Source: Devosia oryziradicis (GTDB lineage Bacteria > Pseudomonadota > Alphaproteobacteria > Rhizobiales > Devosiaceae). From it: a stretch of DNA of 64,000 bases. Numbering within the stretch: position 1 is the stretch's first letter; every line of letters begins with the position of its first letter. Both the position numbers and the translations under genes were made by a program. The notes beneath the pieces were generated by a model that was given only the letters and a program-made list of their open reading frames with translations, searched no databases and was not told the origin of the DNA. This document shows, piece by piece, positions 33,317-42,908 of the stretch. The stretch lies in the NCBI RefSeq assembly GCF_016698645.1, contig NZ_CP068047.1, positions 1,151,001 through 1,215,000 of the forward strand, in the 5' to 3' direction.

Positions 33317-34342
33317 CTACCCCTCGGTCAGCTTGAACTCGATGCGCCGGTTCCTGCGGTAGGCTTCCTCGGTCTGCCCCGGATCGAGCGGCGTGAACTC
33401 GCCGAAGCCGGCCGCCACCAGGCGGTTGGGCGAGACGCCCTTGGTCACCAGATATTGCGCCACCGAGATGGCGCGGGCGGCGGACAGTTCCCAGTTTGAT
33501 GGGAAGCGGGCGTTGGAAATGGGGCGTATGTCGGTGTGGCCATCGATGCGCAGCACCCAGTTGATATCGGGCGGGATTTCGGTTTCAAGCTGCAGGATGG
33601 CGGCGGCAAGGGCGTCGAGCTGGGGCGTTCCTTCGGGCGAAATGTCGGCCTGGCCGGGCTCGAACAGCACTTCGGACTGGAAGACGAAACGGTCCCCGAC
33701 AATGCGCACATCGGCGCGGCCGGCGAGGATATCGCGCAGGCGGCCGAAGAAATCCGAACGATAACGGCTCAGTTCCTGCACGCGCTGGGCCAGCGCCAGG
33801 TTGAGACGGCGGCCCAGATCGGCGATCTGGGTGCGCGATTCGCTGTCGCGGGCTTCGGAAGCTTCGAGCGCGGCTTCGAGCGCTCCGATCTGGGTGCGCA
33901 GAGCGGCCAGCTGCTGGTTGAGCAGGACGACCTGGGCATTGGCCTCGTCCGAGAGTTCCTGCGCGCTCAGCAGGTCATCCTGCAAGCCGGCAATGGTGGC
34001 ATCCTTGTCGCCGAGGCCCGCGCCGATCCCGGCAAGCTGGCTGGTGAGGCTGGCATTGTCAGCCTGCGCCGCGCCCAGGGTTGCGGTCAGCGTCGCCAGC
34101 TGGTTGGTCAGGTCGTCCGAGTTGGCACGCTCGAGCTGCAACAGGTCGGTCAATTCGGCAATCTGCGAATTAAGGCGGGACAGGGCAGTGTCGCGCCCCT
34201 GCAACTCCTGGCCCAGGAAGAACTGGGTCAGCATGAACAGGCTCAGCATGAAGATGATGACGAGCAGCAGGCTCGACAGGGCGTCGACAAAGCCCGGCCA
34301 GTAATTGGCTTCGACGCGCCGGCGTGAACGGGCTGCCGGCAT
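33317..34342 (-). CDS. MotB/ZorB-like OmpA-domain protein
   Basis: A 341-residue protein with one N-terminal helix (VDALSSLLLVIIFMLSLFML) that carries an Asp in the proton-channel position (Asp20, WPGFVDALSS). A coiled coil of about 150 residues follows, then a C-terminal OmpA-type peptidoglycan-binding domain (RIDGHTDIRPI, NWELSAARAISVAQYL, GFGEFTPL). With the MotA-like gene three bases upstream it forms a peptidoglycan-anchored proton-channel pair. No flagellar genes are nearby. Such pairs are conserved in Hyphomicrobiales chromosomes, with unclear function. Its load or partner is unknown. Confidence 0.85.
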   Translation of the reverse strand: MPAARSRRRVEANYWPGFVDALSSLLLVIIFMLSLFMLTQFFLGQELQGRDTALSRLNSQIAELTDLLQLERANSDDLTNQLATLTATLGAAQADNASLTSQLAGIGAGLGDKDATIAGLQDDLLSAQELSDEANAQVVLLNQQLAALRTQIGALEAALEASEARDSESRTQIADLGRRLNLALAQRVQELSRYRSDFFGRLRDILAGRADVRIVGDRFVFQSEVLFEPGQADISPEGTPQLDALAAAILQLETEIPPDINWVLRIDGHTDIRPISNARFPSNWELSAARAISVAQYLVTKGVSPNRLVAAGFGEFTPLDPGQTEEAYRRNRRIEFKLTEG

Positions 34343-34345
34343 GGA

Positions 34346-35332
34346 TCAGTTCCGCCCCTCGTTGTCGGCTTGTGAGAGCACGGCCTCGATCAGCTCGCGC
34401 AGCTTGCGGTTGGTCTCGCCCTGTTCGGTGATATGCTTACGCAAGTCGTCCTGTTCGGTGCGGATATGCTTGACCAGGCCGTCGATGCCGCGCGCCAGCT
34501 CGGCCATGGCACGAATGGCGTTCTGCGAGGAATCCCGGCTCTGCATGCTGTCGCCCAGCCGGTCGAACATGGCCTGCATTTCCGGACCGCCGGCATTGGC
34601 CTGCATGGCGGTGACCGGGTGGTCGAGCTCGGTCATGGAGGTCATCCAGTCTTCGAGATCGGTATAGAAGGCGTTCTGTGCCTGGCTGGTCTGGAGATCG
34701 AGAAAGCCCAGGACCAGCGAGCCGGCCAGACCGAACAGCGAGGACGAGAAGGCAGTGCCCATGCCCCCCAAAGGCGCAGCAAGGCCCTCCTGCAAGGTGC
34801 CGAACTGGGAGGCGGTATCGCCCGTGGTCGGGTCGAGCGCATTGATCACGCCGGCCACCGAACTCACCGTTTCGAGCAGGCCGTAAAAGGTGCCCATCAG
34901 GCCCAGGAACACCAGAAGGCCGGTGAGGTAGCGCGAGGTATCCTTGGCCTCGTCGAGCCGGTTGCCAACCGAATCCAGGATGGAGCGCATCGAGGACGGG
35001 GTGATCACCGCCTCCCCGATCCGCTCGCGCAGGATGCCGGCGACGGGGGCGAGCAGGATGGGCGGACGAACGTTGGTGCTGGTGCCATCCTGCAGGGAAT
35101 TGACCCACTTCACCTCGGGAAACAGCCGGATCACCTGGCGGAAGCTGAGGAAGATGCCGATGAACAGCGACAGGAAGATCAGCGAATTGATGAAGGGATT
35201 GGCCCAGAAGAAGGTCACGATATTGGTGAACAGGATCGCTGCGACCAGCGCGACCAGCACCAGGAATATGACGATCTTGACGAGGTAAACGGTCGGGCTG
35301 GCCAGGTGGTAGGGATCGTAGCCTTGCGTCAT
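34346..35332 (-). CDS. MotA/TolQ/ExbB-like proton channel protein
   Basis: A 328-residue membrane protein with two N-terminal helices (about 17-40 and 45-65) and two later ones (about 137-160 and 185-210) around GLMGTFYGLLETVSSV and GMGTAFSSSLFGLAGS. These correspond to the channel-forming helices of MotA/ExbB. A soluble C-terminal tail of about 110 residues is helical. It lies directly upstream of the OmpA-domain partner. Confidence 0.87.
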   Translation of the reverse strand: MTQGYDPYHLASPTVYLVKIVIFLVLVALVAAILFTNIVTFFWANPFINSLIFLSLFIGIFLSFRQVIRLFPEVKWVNSLQDGTSTNVRPPILLAPVAGILRERIGEAVITPSSMRSILDSVGNRLDEAKDTSRYLTGLLVFLGLMGTFYGLLETVSSVAGVINALDPTTGDTASQFGTLQEGLAAPLGGMGTAFSSSLFGLAGSLVLGFLDLQTSQAQNAFYTDLEDWMTSMTELDHPVTAMQANAGGPEMQAMFDRLGDSMQSRDSSQNAIRAMAELARGIDGLVKHIRTEQDDLRKHITEQGETNRKLRELIEAVLSQADNEGRN

Positions 35333-35429
35333 CTTGCCTGAACCTTGCCCCTTACGCGCAAATCACGAAGGGCAGAGTAGTCAGCGCAGGCGGGTCGGGC
35401 AATCGGAAAGGTTAACGGCCGATGGAGCC

Positions 35430-35472
35430 GTGATCGGGTGAGGGCAACCTCACCCAGGGAGAGGTTGCCCAT
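35430..35472. repeat. Paired hairpins, degenerate relative of the dispersed repeat
   Basis: GGTGAGG-GCAA-CCTCACC followed by GGGAGAGG and GTTGCCC gives two overlapping stems in the 156-base gap between the MotA-like gene and the monophosphatase. It uses the same words (GGGTGAGG, GGGAGAGG) as the copies at 33178, 56193 and 60236. It could end the monophosphatase transcript. Confidence 0.6.
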
Positions 35473-35488
35473 CGCGCGCCCGAGCGCG

Positions 35489-36283
35489 CTACTGGATGCC
35501 CTTGAGCTGCTTGAGCAAAGCGGCCTGCAGGGTCTCATTGCCCGCCACGACCTGGCCGTTCCACACCGAGCCGGGGCTGCCGGCAAAGTCGGAGACGAAG
35601 CCCCCGGCTTCCTTGACCATCAGCAGGCCCGGCGCCACGTCCCACGGGGCAAGGCCGGCTTCCCAGATGGCGTCGTAGCGACCAGCCGCCAGCCAGGCCA
35701 TGTCCATCGAAATGGAGCCCGAACGGCGGATGCCGGCAACGGCGGGATTGATATGGGCCAGCTGGCGCAACTGCAGGGTGTCGTTGGCGGTGCCCTGCGT
35801 CTTGATGCCGGTGCAGATAACGGCATCGGCCAGCGCCTTGCGGCCGGCGACGCGCAGGCGCTTGCGGTCGTTGAGCCAGGTGCCACCGCCTTTTTCCGCC
35901 GTGTAGAGTTCGTCGAGCACCGGATTGTAGATCACGGAGGCGACGATCTCGTTGGCGCGCTCGAGTGCAATGGCCACGGCGAAGAGCGGAATCGAGTGGA
36001 GGAAATTGGTGGTGCCGTCGAGCGGGTCGATCAGCCAGCGGTGCTGGCCGTCCGTCCCGGTGACCTCGCCGCCTTCTTCCATGAGGAAGGCATAGGTGGG
36101 ACGCGCCTTGTGCAGCTCGTCATAGACGATCTGTTCGGCGCGCAGATCGGCCTTGGAGACGAAGTCGGCCGGACCCTTGCGCGAGACCTGCAGGTTTTCG
36201 ACTTCGTTGAAGTCCTTGGTCAGCGACTTGCCGGCCTTGATGGCGGCATTGACCATGACGTTGAGGATTGCTGAACGTGCCAT
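35489..36283 (-). CDS. suhB: Inositol monophosphatase family protein
   Basis: A 264-residue metal-dependent phosphatase with the family motifs WLIDPLDGTTNFLH and WDVAPGLLMVKEAGG. The upstream metal-binding motif is MEEGG, where EES is usual. It should hydrolyse inositol phosphates or related sugar phosphates. It starts two bases after efp, so both are probably one transcript. Confidence 0.92.
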   Translation of the reverse strand: MARSAILNVMVNAAIKAGKSLTKDFNEVENLQVSRKGPADFVSKADLRAEQIVYDELHKARPTYAFLMEEGGEVTGTDGQHRWLIDPLDGTTNFLHSIPLFAVAIALERANEIVASVIYNPVLDELYTAEKGGGTWLNDRKRLRVAGRKALADAVICTGIKTQGTANDTLQLRQLAHINPAVAGIRRSGSISMDMAWLAAGRYDAIWEAGLAPWDVAPGLLMVKEAGGFVSDFAGSPGSVWNGQVVAGNETLQAALLKQLKGIQ

Positions 36284-36285
36284 GG

Positions 36286-36852
36286 TCAGTCGGCCCGGCG
36301 CATGTAGGTGGCTTCCGACGTGTCGACCACGATGCGCTCACCCACGGCGATGAAGGGCGGCACCATCACCTTGAGGCCATTGCTGAGAATGGCCGGCTTG
36401 AACTGGCTGGAGACGCTCTGCCCCTTCTGCACCGGATCGACCTCGGTGACCTCCAGGACCACATTGGGCGGGAACTTGACGCCGAGCGGGGTTTCCTCGT
36501 GCATTTCGAGCGTGATCTTCATGCCGTCCTGCAGGAAAGCGGCGCGGTCGCCCAGAAAGTCCTTGGCCAGTTCCACCTGCTCGTAGGTGTCCTGGTCCAT
36601 GAAGACCAGGCTGTCGCCCTGCTCGTATAGATAGGTGAAGTCGCGGAATTCGAGGTCGACGATCTCGACGGTTTCGGCCGAGCGGAAGCGCTCGTTGAGC
36701 TTGGTGCCACCCAGGATGGCCTTGAGCTCGACCTGGGCATAGGCGCCGCCCTTGCCGGGCTTGACGTGATCGACCTTGACCGCGACCCACAGCCGGTCCT
36801 GGTGGTTGACGACATTGCCGGGGCGGATTTCGTTGCCGTTGATCTTGGCCAT
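36286..36852 (-). CDS. efp: Elongation factor P
   Basis: A 188-residue three-domain EF-P ([38 protein letters not shown]). The loop holds Lys in KPGKGGAY, the site modified in many bacteria. It relieves ribosome stalling at poly-Pro, which fits the Pro-rich TolA encoded here. The start at 36852 gives the standard length. The longer open frame upstream is not coding. Confidence 0.96.
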   Translation of the reverse strand: MAKINGNEIRPGNVVNHQDRLWVAVKVDHVKPGKGGAYAQVELKAILGGTKLNERFRSAETVEIVDLEFRDFTYLYEQGDSLVFMDQDTYEQVELAKDFLGDRAAFLQDGMKITLEMHEETPLGVKFPPNVVLEVTEVDPVQKGQSVSSQFKPAILSNGLKVMVPPFIAVGERIVVDTSEATYMRRAD

Positions 36853-36971
36853 TATGCTGCTTTCGGGTGCGCGAATTGTCGGCTTGGACCATGCACGCCG
36901 GATGCGGCTGGCCTGACGTTGATTGAGTTTTGCGGGCGTGGCGGGCTTATTGCCCCAGAACGCCCCCAGGT

Positions 36972-38045
36972 TCAAGGGTCTTGCGGCTCGGCCGTGGCTG
37001 GCGCCTCGTCCACGTCGGTGGGCGCGGGCAGGGCCTGGTCCTCGGGCGCCGGTGTCACGGTGGGGATGGAGAGAATGGTTTCTTCCGTCGGGGGCGTCGA
37101 GGGCCAGAAGCGGGCGCGTTCCTCTGCGCTGGCCAGCTCGGCCGCGGGAATGGAGACCAGGAGGCGATCGAGCGCAGGGTCGGAAAGCCCCTGGCGTCGG
37201 GCCAATGCCCGCCACATGGCAGCGTCTTCCAGGCTGAGCGGCACGCCTTCACCCACGGCCAACAGCTTGGCATAGCGGTTCTGGGCCACCGCGTTGCCCG
37301 CTTCGGCGGCGCGGGCATACCAGGTAGCGGCTGCCGCGACGTCCTTTTCCACGCCTTGGCCCAGATAGAGCAGGGTGGCATAGTCGATCTGGGCCGCAAT
37401 CAGGTTCTGCTCGGCGGCCAGGGCAATATAGCGCGCGGCCTCTGCTGCGTTGGGGGCAACGCCGGCACCTTCGAGCAGCATGGAGCCATAGTCGTATTGC
37501 GCCTCTGGCAATTCGGCATCGGCGGCTTCCTTCATCAGGTTTGCAGCCGTCACCAAGCTGGGAGAGGCATAGATGCCTTCCACATGCAGCAGCGCCATAT
37601 TGTACTTGGCCGGTATGTAGCCGGCATCGGCCGCCTTCTTGAACAGATCAGCAGCCCGGGCGCGGTTCTTGGGCACGCCGATACCGTCCTGGTAGGCCAG
37701 GGCCAGGGCGAAGGTGGCGAGGCGATCGCCGTTATCGGCAGCCAGCTGATACCAGCCGGCGGCGCGCTGGTCGTTCTGGGCCACGCCCAGTCCCTTGGCA
37801 TAGAGCTCGGCGATCAGCGTCTGCGCGGCGGCGTCGCCCTGTTCCGCCCGCGGCAGTGCGAGTTCGAGTGCCGTCAGGAAATAGCCGCGCTGGAAGGCGC
37901 CGAAGGCAAAGTCGGTGGGGACGCGCGGCCCGAAGATTTCATCGGAAATGGCGTCGGCCGGGGTGGTCGGCGCCTCCTCTTCCTGGGCATGGACAGCAAC
38001 TGGCGCCAGCGCCAGCACGGTGGCAAGCAGGATGCGGCGCATCAT
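36972..38045 (-). CDS. Exported Sel1-repeat (TPR-like) protein
   Basis: A 357-residue protein with a Sec signal ([20 protein letters not shown]) and at least six Sel1 repeats between about 65 and 275 ([27 protein letters not shown] and similar). A low-complexity Pro/Glu/Thr tail follows. Such repeats mediate protein contacts in the periplasm. Its first Met overlaps the ThiE-like stop by four bases, with GGAG before the ATG, which decides the start at 38045. Confidence 0.85.
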   Translation of the reverse strand: MMRRILLATVLALAPVAVHAQEEEAPTTPADAISDEIFGPRVPTDFAFGAFQRGYFLTALELALPRAEQGDAAAQTLIAELYAKGLGVAQNDQRAAGWYQLAADNGDRLATFALALAYQDGIGVPKNRARAADLFKKAADAGYIPAKYNMALLHVEGIYASPSLVTAANLMKEAADAELPEAQYDYGSMLLEGAGVAPNAAEAARYIALAAEQNLIAAQIDYATLLYLGQGVEKDVAAAATWYARAAEAGNAVAQNRYAKLLAVGEGVPLSLEDAAMWRALARRQGLSDPALDRLLVSIPAAELASAEERARFWPSTPPTEETILSIPTVTPAPEDQALPAPTDVDEAPATAEPQDP

Positions 38046-38644
38046 GGGGCAACTCCGAGGCTTGCGGCAATTTCCTGCATGGCCCGGGCCGGCTCGGCGG
38101 CCGACCAGAGGCTCTGCGACAGCGCCAGGAATTCGGCGCCGCGTGCATCGGCGGTCTGCCCGGTGGCATCGACCTGGCTCAGTACGGACGGCACTTCGAA
38201 GGTCTGTGCCCACCATTCGGCCAGGTCACCGGCAGGCGCGTCGACCTTGCCGTCGGTGCCGCCAAAAAACACATAGTCGACGTCCATTTCGCCCGCAGTC
38301 ATGGCGTCGTGGCGCGAATGGAGGTTGCCCGCCCCGACGATCATTGCGGGTTTGAGGGCGGCAATTGCAGCCTTGAGCGCGGCCGGTCCGCTGGTCACAT
38401 GCACGCCATCGGCCCCCAGGCGCCCGGCCAGGGCGATGTCGTCCTCAACCAGCACGGCGCAGCCCGCGCCCTGTCCGACATTGACGACAGCGGAGGCCAG
38501 CTGGGCATAGGCGGCGTCATCCTGTTCGCCCCGCGCCACCAGCAGGGCCGAGAACGGTGCGGCACTCAACACGGCCATCAGCGTGGGAAGCAGGCTATCC
38601 GGCTCGGCATTGGGTGGGGTGATCAGATAGAGCTGGGGGGCCAT
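38042..38644 (-). CDS. Thiamine-phosphate synthase-like protein (ThiE family)
   Basis: A 200-residue TIM-barrel protein (MAPQLYLITPPNAEPDS, GRLGADGVHVTSG, VDYVFFGGTDGK). The last two correspond to the substrate-binding GxDGVHLG and DYIxxGP motifs of ThiE, but the classical VNDR-type residues are weakened. No thi genes or TPP riboswitch are nearby. It may be a paralogue with altered activity. Confidence 0.75.
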   Translation of the reverse strand: MAPQLYLITPPNAEPDSLLPTLMAVLSAAPFSALLVARGEQDDAAYAQLASAVVNVGQGAGCAVLVEDDIALAGRLGADGVHVTSGPAALKAAIAALKPAMIVGAGNLHSRHDAMTAGEMDVDYVFFGGTDGKVDAPAGDLAEWWAQTFEVPSVLSQVDATGQTADARGAEFLALSQSLWSAAEPARAMQEIAASLGVAP

Positions 38645-38818
38645 GGCTTCCGGGTACTCGACGCTTGGGCGCCTTCTTGACCGCCCATTTTGGCGACAAA
38701 GAGGACGCCCTTCCAATAGGCGAAGGCCCCTGCCGGCGCAAAGAAAATGCGCGCCCCCTGGGAGGAGGGCGCGCATCAGGGGTGACGTTGGGACTTCGGT
38801 AGAACTGGTAGGACTGGG

Positions 38819-39847
38819 CTAGGCGGCCCGGTCGAGCTCGCCGGTCCAGGTGCCAAGGGCGGCGAGCGAATTCATGCGGGCTCGGTGGGTGAAGGCGGCC
38901 TGCGCCTGCGGGAAGTTCTCGCGGCGGCCGGCCCAGGTGCGCAGCGCCACGTTCTGCAGCGCCCGGCCGTAGGAGAAGGTCAGCGGCCAAGGCTTGTTGG
39001 CGATCTGGTTCATCGCCGACAGGTGTGCGGTGGCTTCTTCATCGGTCTGGCCGCCCGAAAGGAAGGCAATGCCGGGTACGGCGGCGGGGACGTGCTCACG
39101 CAGCACGGCGACCGTACGCTTGGCGACGTCCTCGTAGCTTGGGCGTTCGCGCGAGTTGATGCCGGGAAGCACCATGTTGGGCTTGAGCAGCATGCCACCA
39201 AGATCGACGCCCGCCAGGCGCAGTTCCTTGAACACGTTTTCGAGGACCTCGCCGGTCACGCTGGCGCTGCGTTCCATGGAGTGATTGCCCGGGTCACCAT
39301 CGCCAACCACTTCGGGTTCGACGATCGGCACGATGCCGGCCTCCTGGCAGAGAATGGCGTAGCGGGCCAGGGCGTGGGCATTGGCGCGGATGTTGTTGCG
39401 GGTGGGGGCGACGTCGTTGATGGTGATGACGGCGCGCCACTTCGCGAAGCCGGCGCCGAGCTGGGCGTAACGGGTCAGGCGCTGGCGCAGGCCATCAAGG
39501 CCCTCGGTGATCTTTTCGCCGCTGTCGCCCGGCATGGGGAAGGCGCCGCGGTCGACCTTGATGCCGGGGATGACATCGGCATCGGCGAGGATGGCGCGGA
39601 ACGAGGTATTGTCGGCGGCGTGCTGCTCGAGCGTCTCCTCAGTGAGGATGACACCCGAGATGTAGTTGGTCATCGCCTCGGTTGAGCGGAACAGCATCTC
39701 GCGATAGTCGCGGCGCAAGTCGAGCGAATTGGGCAGGTTGATCTTGGCGAAGCGCTTGGCAATGGTGCCCTCGGACTCATCGGCGGCCAGGATTCCCTTG
39801 CCGGGCTCCATGAGCTTCTGGGCGATGGCATTGAGCGACTTCGTCAT
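38819..39847 (-). CDS. fbaB: Class I fructose-bisphosphate aldolase
   Basis: A 342-residue class I (Schiff-base) aldolase of the eukaryote-like type: KGILAADESEGTIAKRF, the lysine in GMLLKPNMVLPG and FLSGGQTDEEAT. It cleaves fructose-1,6-bisphosphate in glycolysis. It lies 118 bases after pgk in the same direction. Confidence 0.95.
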   Translation of the reverse strand: MTKSLNAIAQKLMEPGKGILAADESEGTIAKRFAKINLPNSLDLRRDYREMLFRSTEAMTNYISGVILTEETLEQHAADNTSFRAILADADVIPGIKVDRGAFPMPGDSGEKITEGLDGLRQRLTRYAQLGAGFAKWRAVITINDVAPTRNNIRANAHALARYAILCQEAGIVPIVEPEVVGDGDPGNHSMERSASVTGEVLENVFKELRLAGVDLGGMLLKPNMVLPGINSRERPSYEDVAKRTVAVLREHVPAAVPGIAFLSGGQTDEEATAHLSAMNQIANKPWPLTFSYGRALQNVALRTWAGRRENFPQAQAAFTHRARMNSLAALGTWTGELDRAA

Positions 39848-39965
39848 GAGCGAACCTCGGAGAATGGAACTGCCCCGAGATTAGACTTTCGTTTTTCGCC
39901 TTGCGATTAGACCTGTGGTTATGCGACGAAAGGTTGATGGAACCGCTGAGAGGCGGCGCCTTGCG

Positions 39966-41168
39966 CTACTTTTTCAACGCCTCTACGCCCGGCAGAGGCT
40001 TGCCTTCCATCCATTCGAGGAAGGCACCACCGGCGGTCGACACATAGGTGAAGGCGTCCTTGACTCCTGCATGGGCAAGGGCGGCGACGGTGTCGCCGCC
40101 GCCGGCCACCGAGATCAGCTTGCCATCATGGGTGCGCTTGGCGACGTACTTGGCGACAGCCACCGTGCCGGCATCGAAAGGGTTCATCTCGAAGGCGCCC
40201 AGCGGCCCGTTCCAGACGACGGTATGGGCATCGTCGATGGCGCCGATGATGCGCTCGATGGAGGAAGGCCCGATATCGAGGATCATGCCGTCATTGTCGA
40301 TGGCATCGACGCCATAGAGGCGCGTAGGGGTGTCGGCCTTGAAGTGCCAGGCCACGACCGCGTCGATGGGCAGGATGATGGCGCAGCCGCTGTCGACAGC
40401 CTTGTCCATGATGCGCAGGGCGGTTTCGGCAAGATCCTTTTCAGCCAGCGACTTGCCCACGGCATAACCCTGGGCATGGAGAAACGTATTGGCCATGCCG
40501 CCGCCGATGACGAGGCCATCGACCTTCGTCACCAGGTTTTCGAGCAGATCGATCTTGCTTGAGACCTTGGCGCCGCCGACAACGGCGATCACCGGCTTCC
40601 TGGGCTTGCCCAGACCGGCTTCCAGCGCTTCAAGTTCAGCCTGCATGGCCAGGCCCGCGGCCGCCGGCAGCAGTCGCGCCAGCGCTTCGGTCGAGGCATG
40701 GGCGCGGTGGGCGGCCGAAAAGGCGTCGTTGACATAGACGTCGCCCAGGCTGGCCATGCGTTTGGCCAGCTCGGCATCATTGGCTTCCTCGCCGGGGTGG
40801 AAGCGGGTGTTTTCGAGGATCAGCACGGAGCCCGCAGGGGCTGAATCGATGGCCTTCTGCGCGGCGGAGACATCGTTCCAGTCGGTGGCGACAAAGCCGA
40901 CAGGATGACCGGTTTCGTTGGCAACGGCTTCGCAGACCTGCTCGAGGGAGAATTCCGGATCGACCTTGCCCTTGGGGCGGCCGAAATGGCTCAGCAGGAT
41001 CGCCTTGCCGTCATGCTTGACGATCTCGCGAATGGTGGGAACCAGGCGTTCGATGCGGGTGGCGTCGGTAACCTTGCCGTCGGCGACCGGCACGTTGAGA
41101 TCGGCCCGGAGCAGCACGCGCTTGTTCTTGAGGTCGAGCTCGTCGAGGGTCTTTGTTGTCGCGGACAT
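39966..41168 (-). CDS. pgk: Phosphoglycerate kinase
   Basis: A 400-residue PGK with [30 protein letters not shown] and the nucleotide motif [12 protein letters not shown]. It transfers phosphate from 1,3-bisphosphoglycerate to ADP. It stands in the tkt-gap-pgk-fba block, but a gap terminator and one extra gene lie between gap and pgk. Confidence 0.97.
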   Translation of the reverse strand: MSATTKTLDELDLKNKRVLLRADLNVPVADGKVTDATRIERLVPTIREIVKHDGKAILLSHFGRPKGKVDPEFSLEQVCEAVANETGHPVGFVATDWNDVSAAQKAIDSAPAGSVLILENTRFHPGEEANDAELAKRMASLGDVYVNDAFSAAHRAHASTEALARLLPAAAGLAMQAELEALEAGLGKPRKPVIAVVGGAKVSSKIDLLENLVTKVDGLVIGGGMANTFLHAQGYAVGKSLAEKDLAETALRIMDKAVDSGCAIILPIDAVVAWHFKADTPTRLYGVDAIDNDGMILDIGPSSIERIIGAIDDAHTVVWNGPLGAFEMNPFDAGTVAVAKYVAKRTHDGKLISVAGGGDTVAALAHAGVKDAFTYVSTAGGAFLEWMEGKPLPGVEALKK

Positions 41169-41252
41169 GGTAGGTCTCCCGGGGTATCTGGCCGTCGCCG
41201 TGGCGTAGCAGAGCCGGGCGGACGGGGGAAGCTCAACCGGGAGAAATCTCTG

Positions 41253-41789
41253 TCAGCCGGCCCGTTCGAACAGACCGGGATAGTCGACCACCAGCCGGTC
41301 GGCATCTACCTCGAGCAAGCGGTCGAAGCCATCGGCGTTCTGGAAGCGGAAGTGCGTGGCGTCGATCTGCGTATAGATCTGCTCGTCGCGCCGCACGGTC
41401 ATTTCGTCGCCGTCGATCCATGCCATGGCGAAACGCTGCGGCTGGTCGATGACCCACTGGCAGCGCCACAGGGGCAGCGAATTGGTGAGCGGGGTCGGCC
41501 AGAGGTCGATGTCGAGGCAGTGGCGCAGGGCCGGCAGGGGCTCGGCGCGATCATCCGACCAATTGCCCGCTCCGTCCGAGAACAGTTCGAGCACCCGGCC
41601 GTCGGTTCGCTCGACGCGCACCGTACGCACGCGCTCGGTATCGTCGAGCTTGATGCGATAGAACAGGCCATAGCCGGGCGTAATCACCGTGCCGCGAATG
41701 CGGGTATCGCGTGGCGTCGATATGACGTGGCAATGTTCGAGAGTCACCGGGTCGAGGCCACGCCAGCGAATGGTTCGATCAAGGGACAT
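41253..41789 (-). CDS. Putative glycolipid-binding protein (PF06475-like)
   Basis: A 178-residue, beta-rich soluble protein. It reads IRWRGLDPVTLEHCHV, GYGLFYRIKLDD, and DIDLWPTPLTNSLPLWRC, which match the putative glycolipid-binding family. The GGAGG five to six bases before 41789 decides the start. It sits between gap and pgk, with no obvious link to glycolysis. Confidence 0.82.
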   Translation of the reverse strand: MSLDRTIRWRGLDPVTLEHCHVISTPRDTRIRGTVITPGYGLFYRIKLDDTERVRTVRVERTDGRVLELFSDGAGNWSDDRAEPLPALRHCLDIDLWPTPLTNSLPLWRCQWVIDQPQRFAMAWIDGDEMTVRRDEQIYTQIDATHFRFQNADGFDRLLEVDADRLVVDYPGLFERAG

Positions 41790-41800
41790 GCTGCCTCCCA

Positions 41801-41832
41801 CAAAAAAGGGCGCCCCATGGGACGCCCTTCAA
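41801..41832 (-). terminator. Rho-independent terminator of gap
   Basis: Stem AAGGGCGTCCC / GGCGCCCTT with an ATGG loop and a T-run on the minus strand, 21 bases after the gap stop. It also overlaps the leader of the next gene. Confidence 0.88.
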
Positions 41833-41852
41833 TATCTGCCTGATCCGGGCGA

Positions 41853-42860
41853 CTACAGCGTCTTGCCCAGCGCGACGGCCGTGTCGGCCATGCGGTTGGA
41901 GAAGCCCCATTCGTTGTCGTACCAGGAGAGGACCGACACGAAATTGCCGTCCATCACCTTGGTCTGGTCGAAGGCCATGGTCGAGGAGTGGCTGTCGTGG
42001 TTGAAGTCGATCGAGACGTTGGGCTGGGTGGTGTAGCCCAGGATGCCCTTGAGTTCGCCATCGGCATACTTCTTGACCGCGGCGTTGATCTCGTCGGCCG
42101 TCACGGTGCGGCTGGAGATGAACTTGAAGTCAACGCAGGAGACGTTCGGGGTCGGCACGCGGATCGAGACACCGTCCAGCTTGCCCTTGAGTTCGGGCAG
42201 CACCAGGCCAATGGCCTTGGCGGCGCCGGTCGAGGTCGGGATCTGGCTCAGGGCAGCCGCGCGGCCGCGATAGAGATCCTTATGCATGGTGTCGAGCGTG
42301 GGCTGGTCACCGGTATAGGAGTGGATGGTGGTCATCATCCCCTTCTCGATGCCGAATTCCTTGTGCAGCACATAAGCTAGCGGGGCCAGGCAGTTGGTGG
42401 TGCACGAGGCGTTCGAGATGACCACGTCGTCCTTGGTCAGCGAAGCGTGGTTGATGCCATAGACGATGGTCTTGTCGGCGCCGTCGCCGGGGGCCGAGAT
42501 GATCACCTTCTTGGCGCCGGCCTTGAGGTGGGCACTGGCCTTTTCCTTGGAGGTGAAGATGCCGGTGCATTCGAGGGCGATGTCGACATTCATGGCGGCA
42601 TGCGGCAGCTCGGCCGGGTCGCGCACGGCCGTCACCTTGATCGGGCCGCGGCCCACGTCGATGGTGTCGCCGGCGACGGTCACGGTATGCGGGAAGCGGC
42701 CATGCACGCTGTCGAAGCGCAGCAGGTGCGCATTGGTTTCGACCGGGCCAAGATCGTTGATGGCCACCACTTCGATATCGGTGCGACCGGATTCGATGAT
42801 GGCGCGCAGGACGTTGCGGCCGATGCGGCCAAAACCGTTGATGGCGACGCGGATTGCCAT
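41853..42860 (-). CDS. gap: Glyceraldehyde-3-phosphate dehydrogenase, type I
   Basis: A 335-residue GAPDH with NAD-binding [14 protein letters not shown], the catalytic Cys in [12 protein letters not shown] and [13 protein letters not shown]. It follows tkt by 48 bases in the same operon. Confidence 0.97.
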   Translation of the reverse strand: MAIRVAINGFGRIGRNVLRAIIESGRTDIEVVAINDLGPVETNAHLLRFDSVHGRFPHTVTVAGDTIDVGRGPIKVTAVRDPAELPHAAMNVDIALECTGIFTSKEKASAHLKAGAKKVIISAPGDGADKTIVYGINHASLTKDDVVISNASCTTNCLAPLAYVLHKEFGIEKGMMTTIHSYTGDQPTLDTMHKDLYRGRAAALSQIPTSTGAAKAIGLVLPELKGKLDGVSIRVPTPNVSCVDFKFISSRTVTADEINAAVKKYADGELKGILGYTTQPNVSIDFNHDSHSSTMAFDQTKVMDGNFVSVLSWYDNEWGFSNRMADTAVALGKTL

Positions 42861-42908
42861 GTTTAGACGCTCCTAGGGAGGGAGTAGGGAAGGGAGAGCA
42901 GCGCCCTC

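Noticed and set aside
33317..35332. Zorya-type phage defence system
   Set aside because: The MotA/OmpA pair resembles ZorA/ZorB in architecture, but no ZorC, ZorD or ZorE gene is present and the neighbours are housekeeping genes.
38042..38644. TPP riboswitch-controlled thiamine operon
   Set aside because: No TPP-aptamer sequence precedes the ThiE-like gene and no other thi gene is present.
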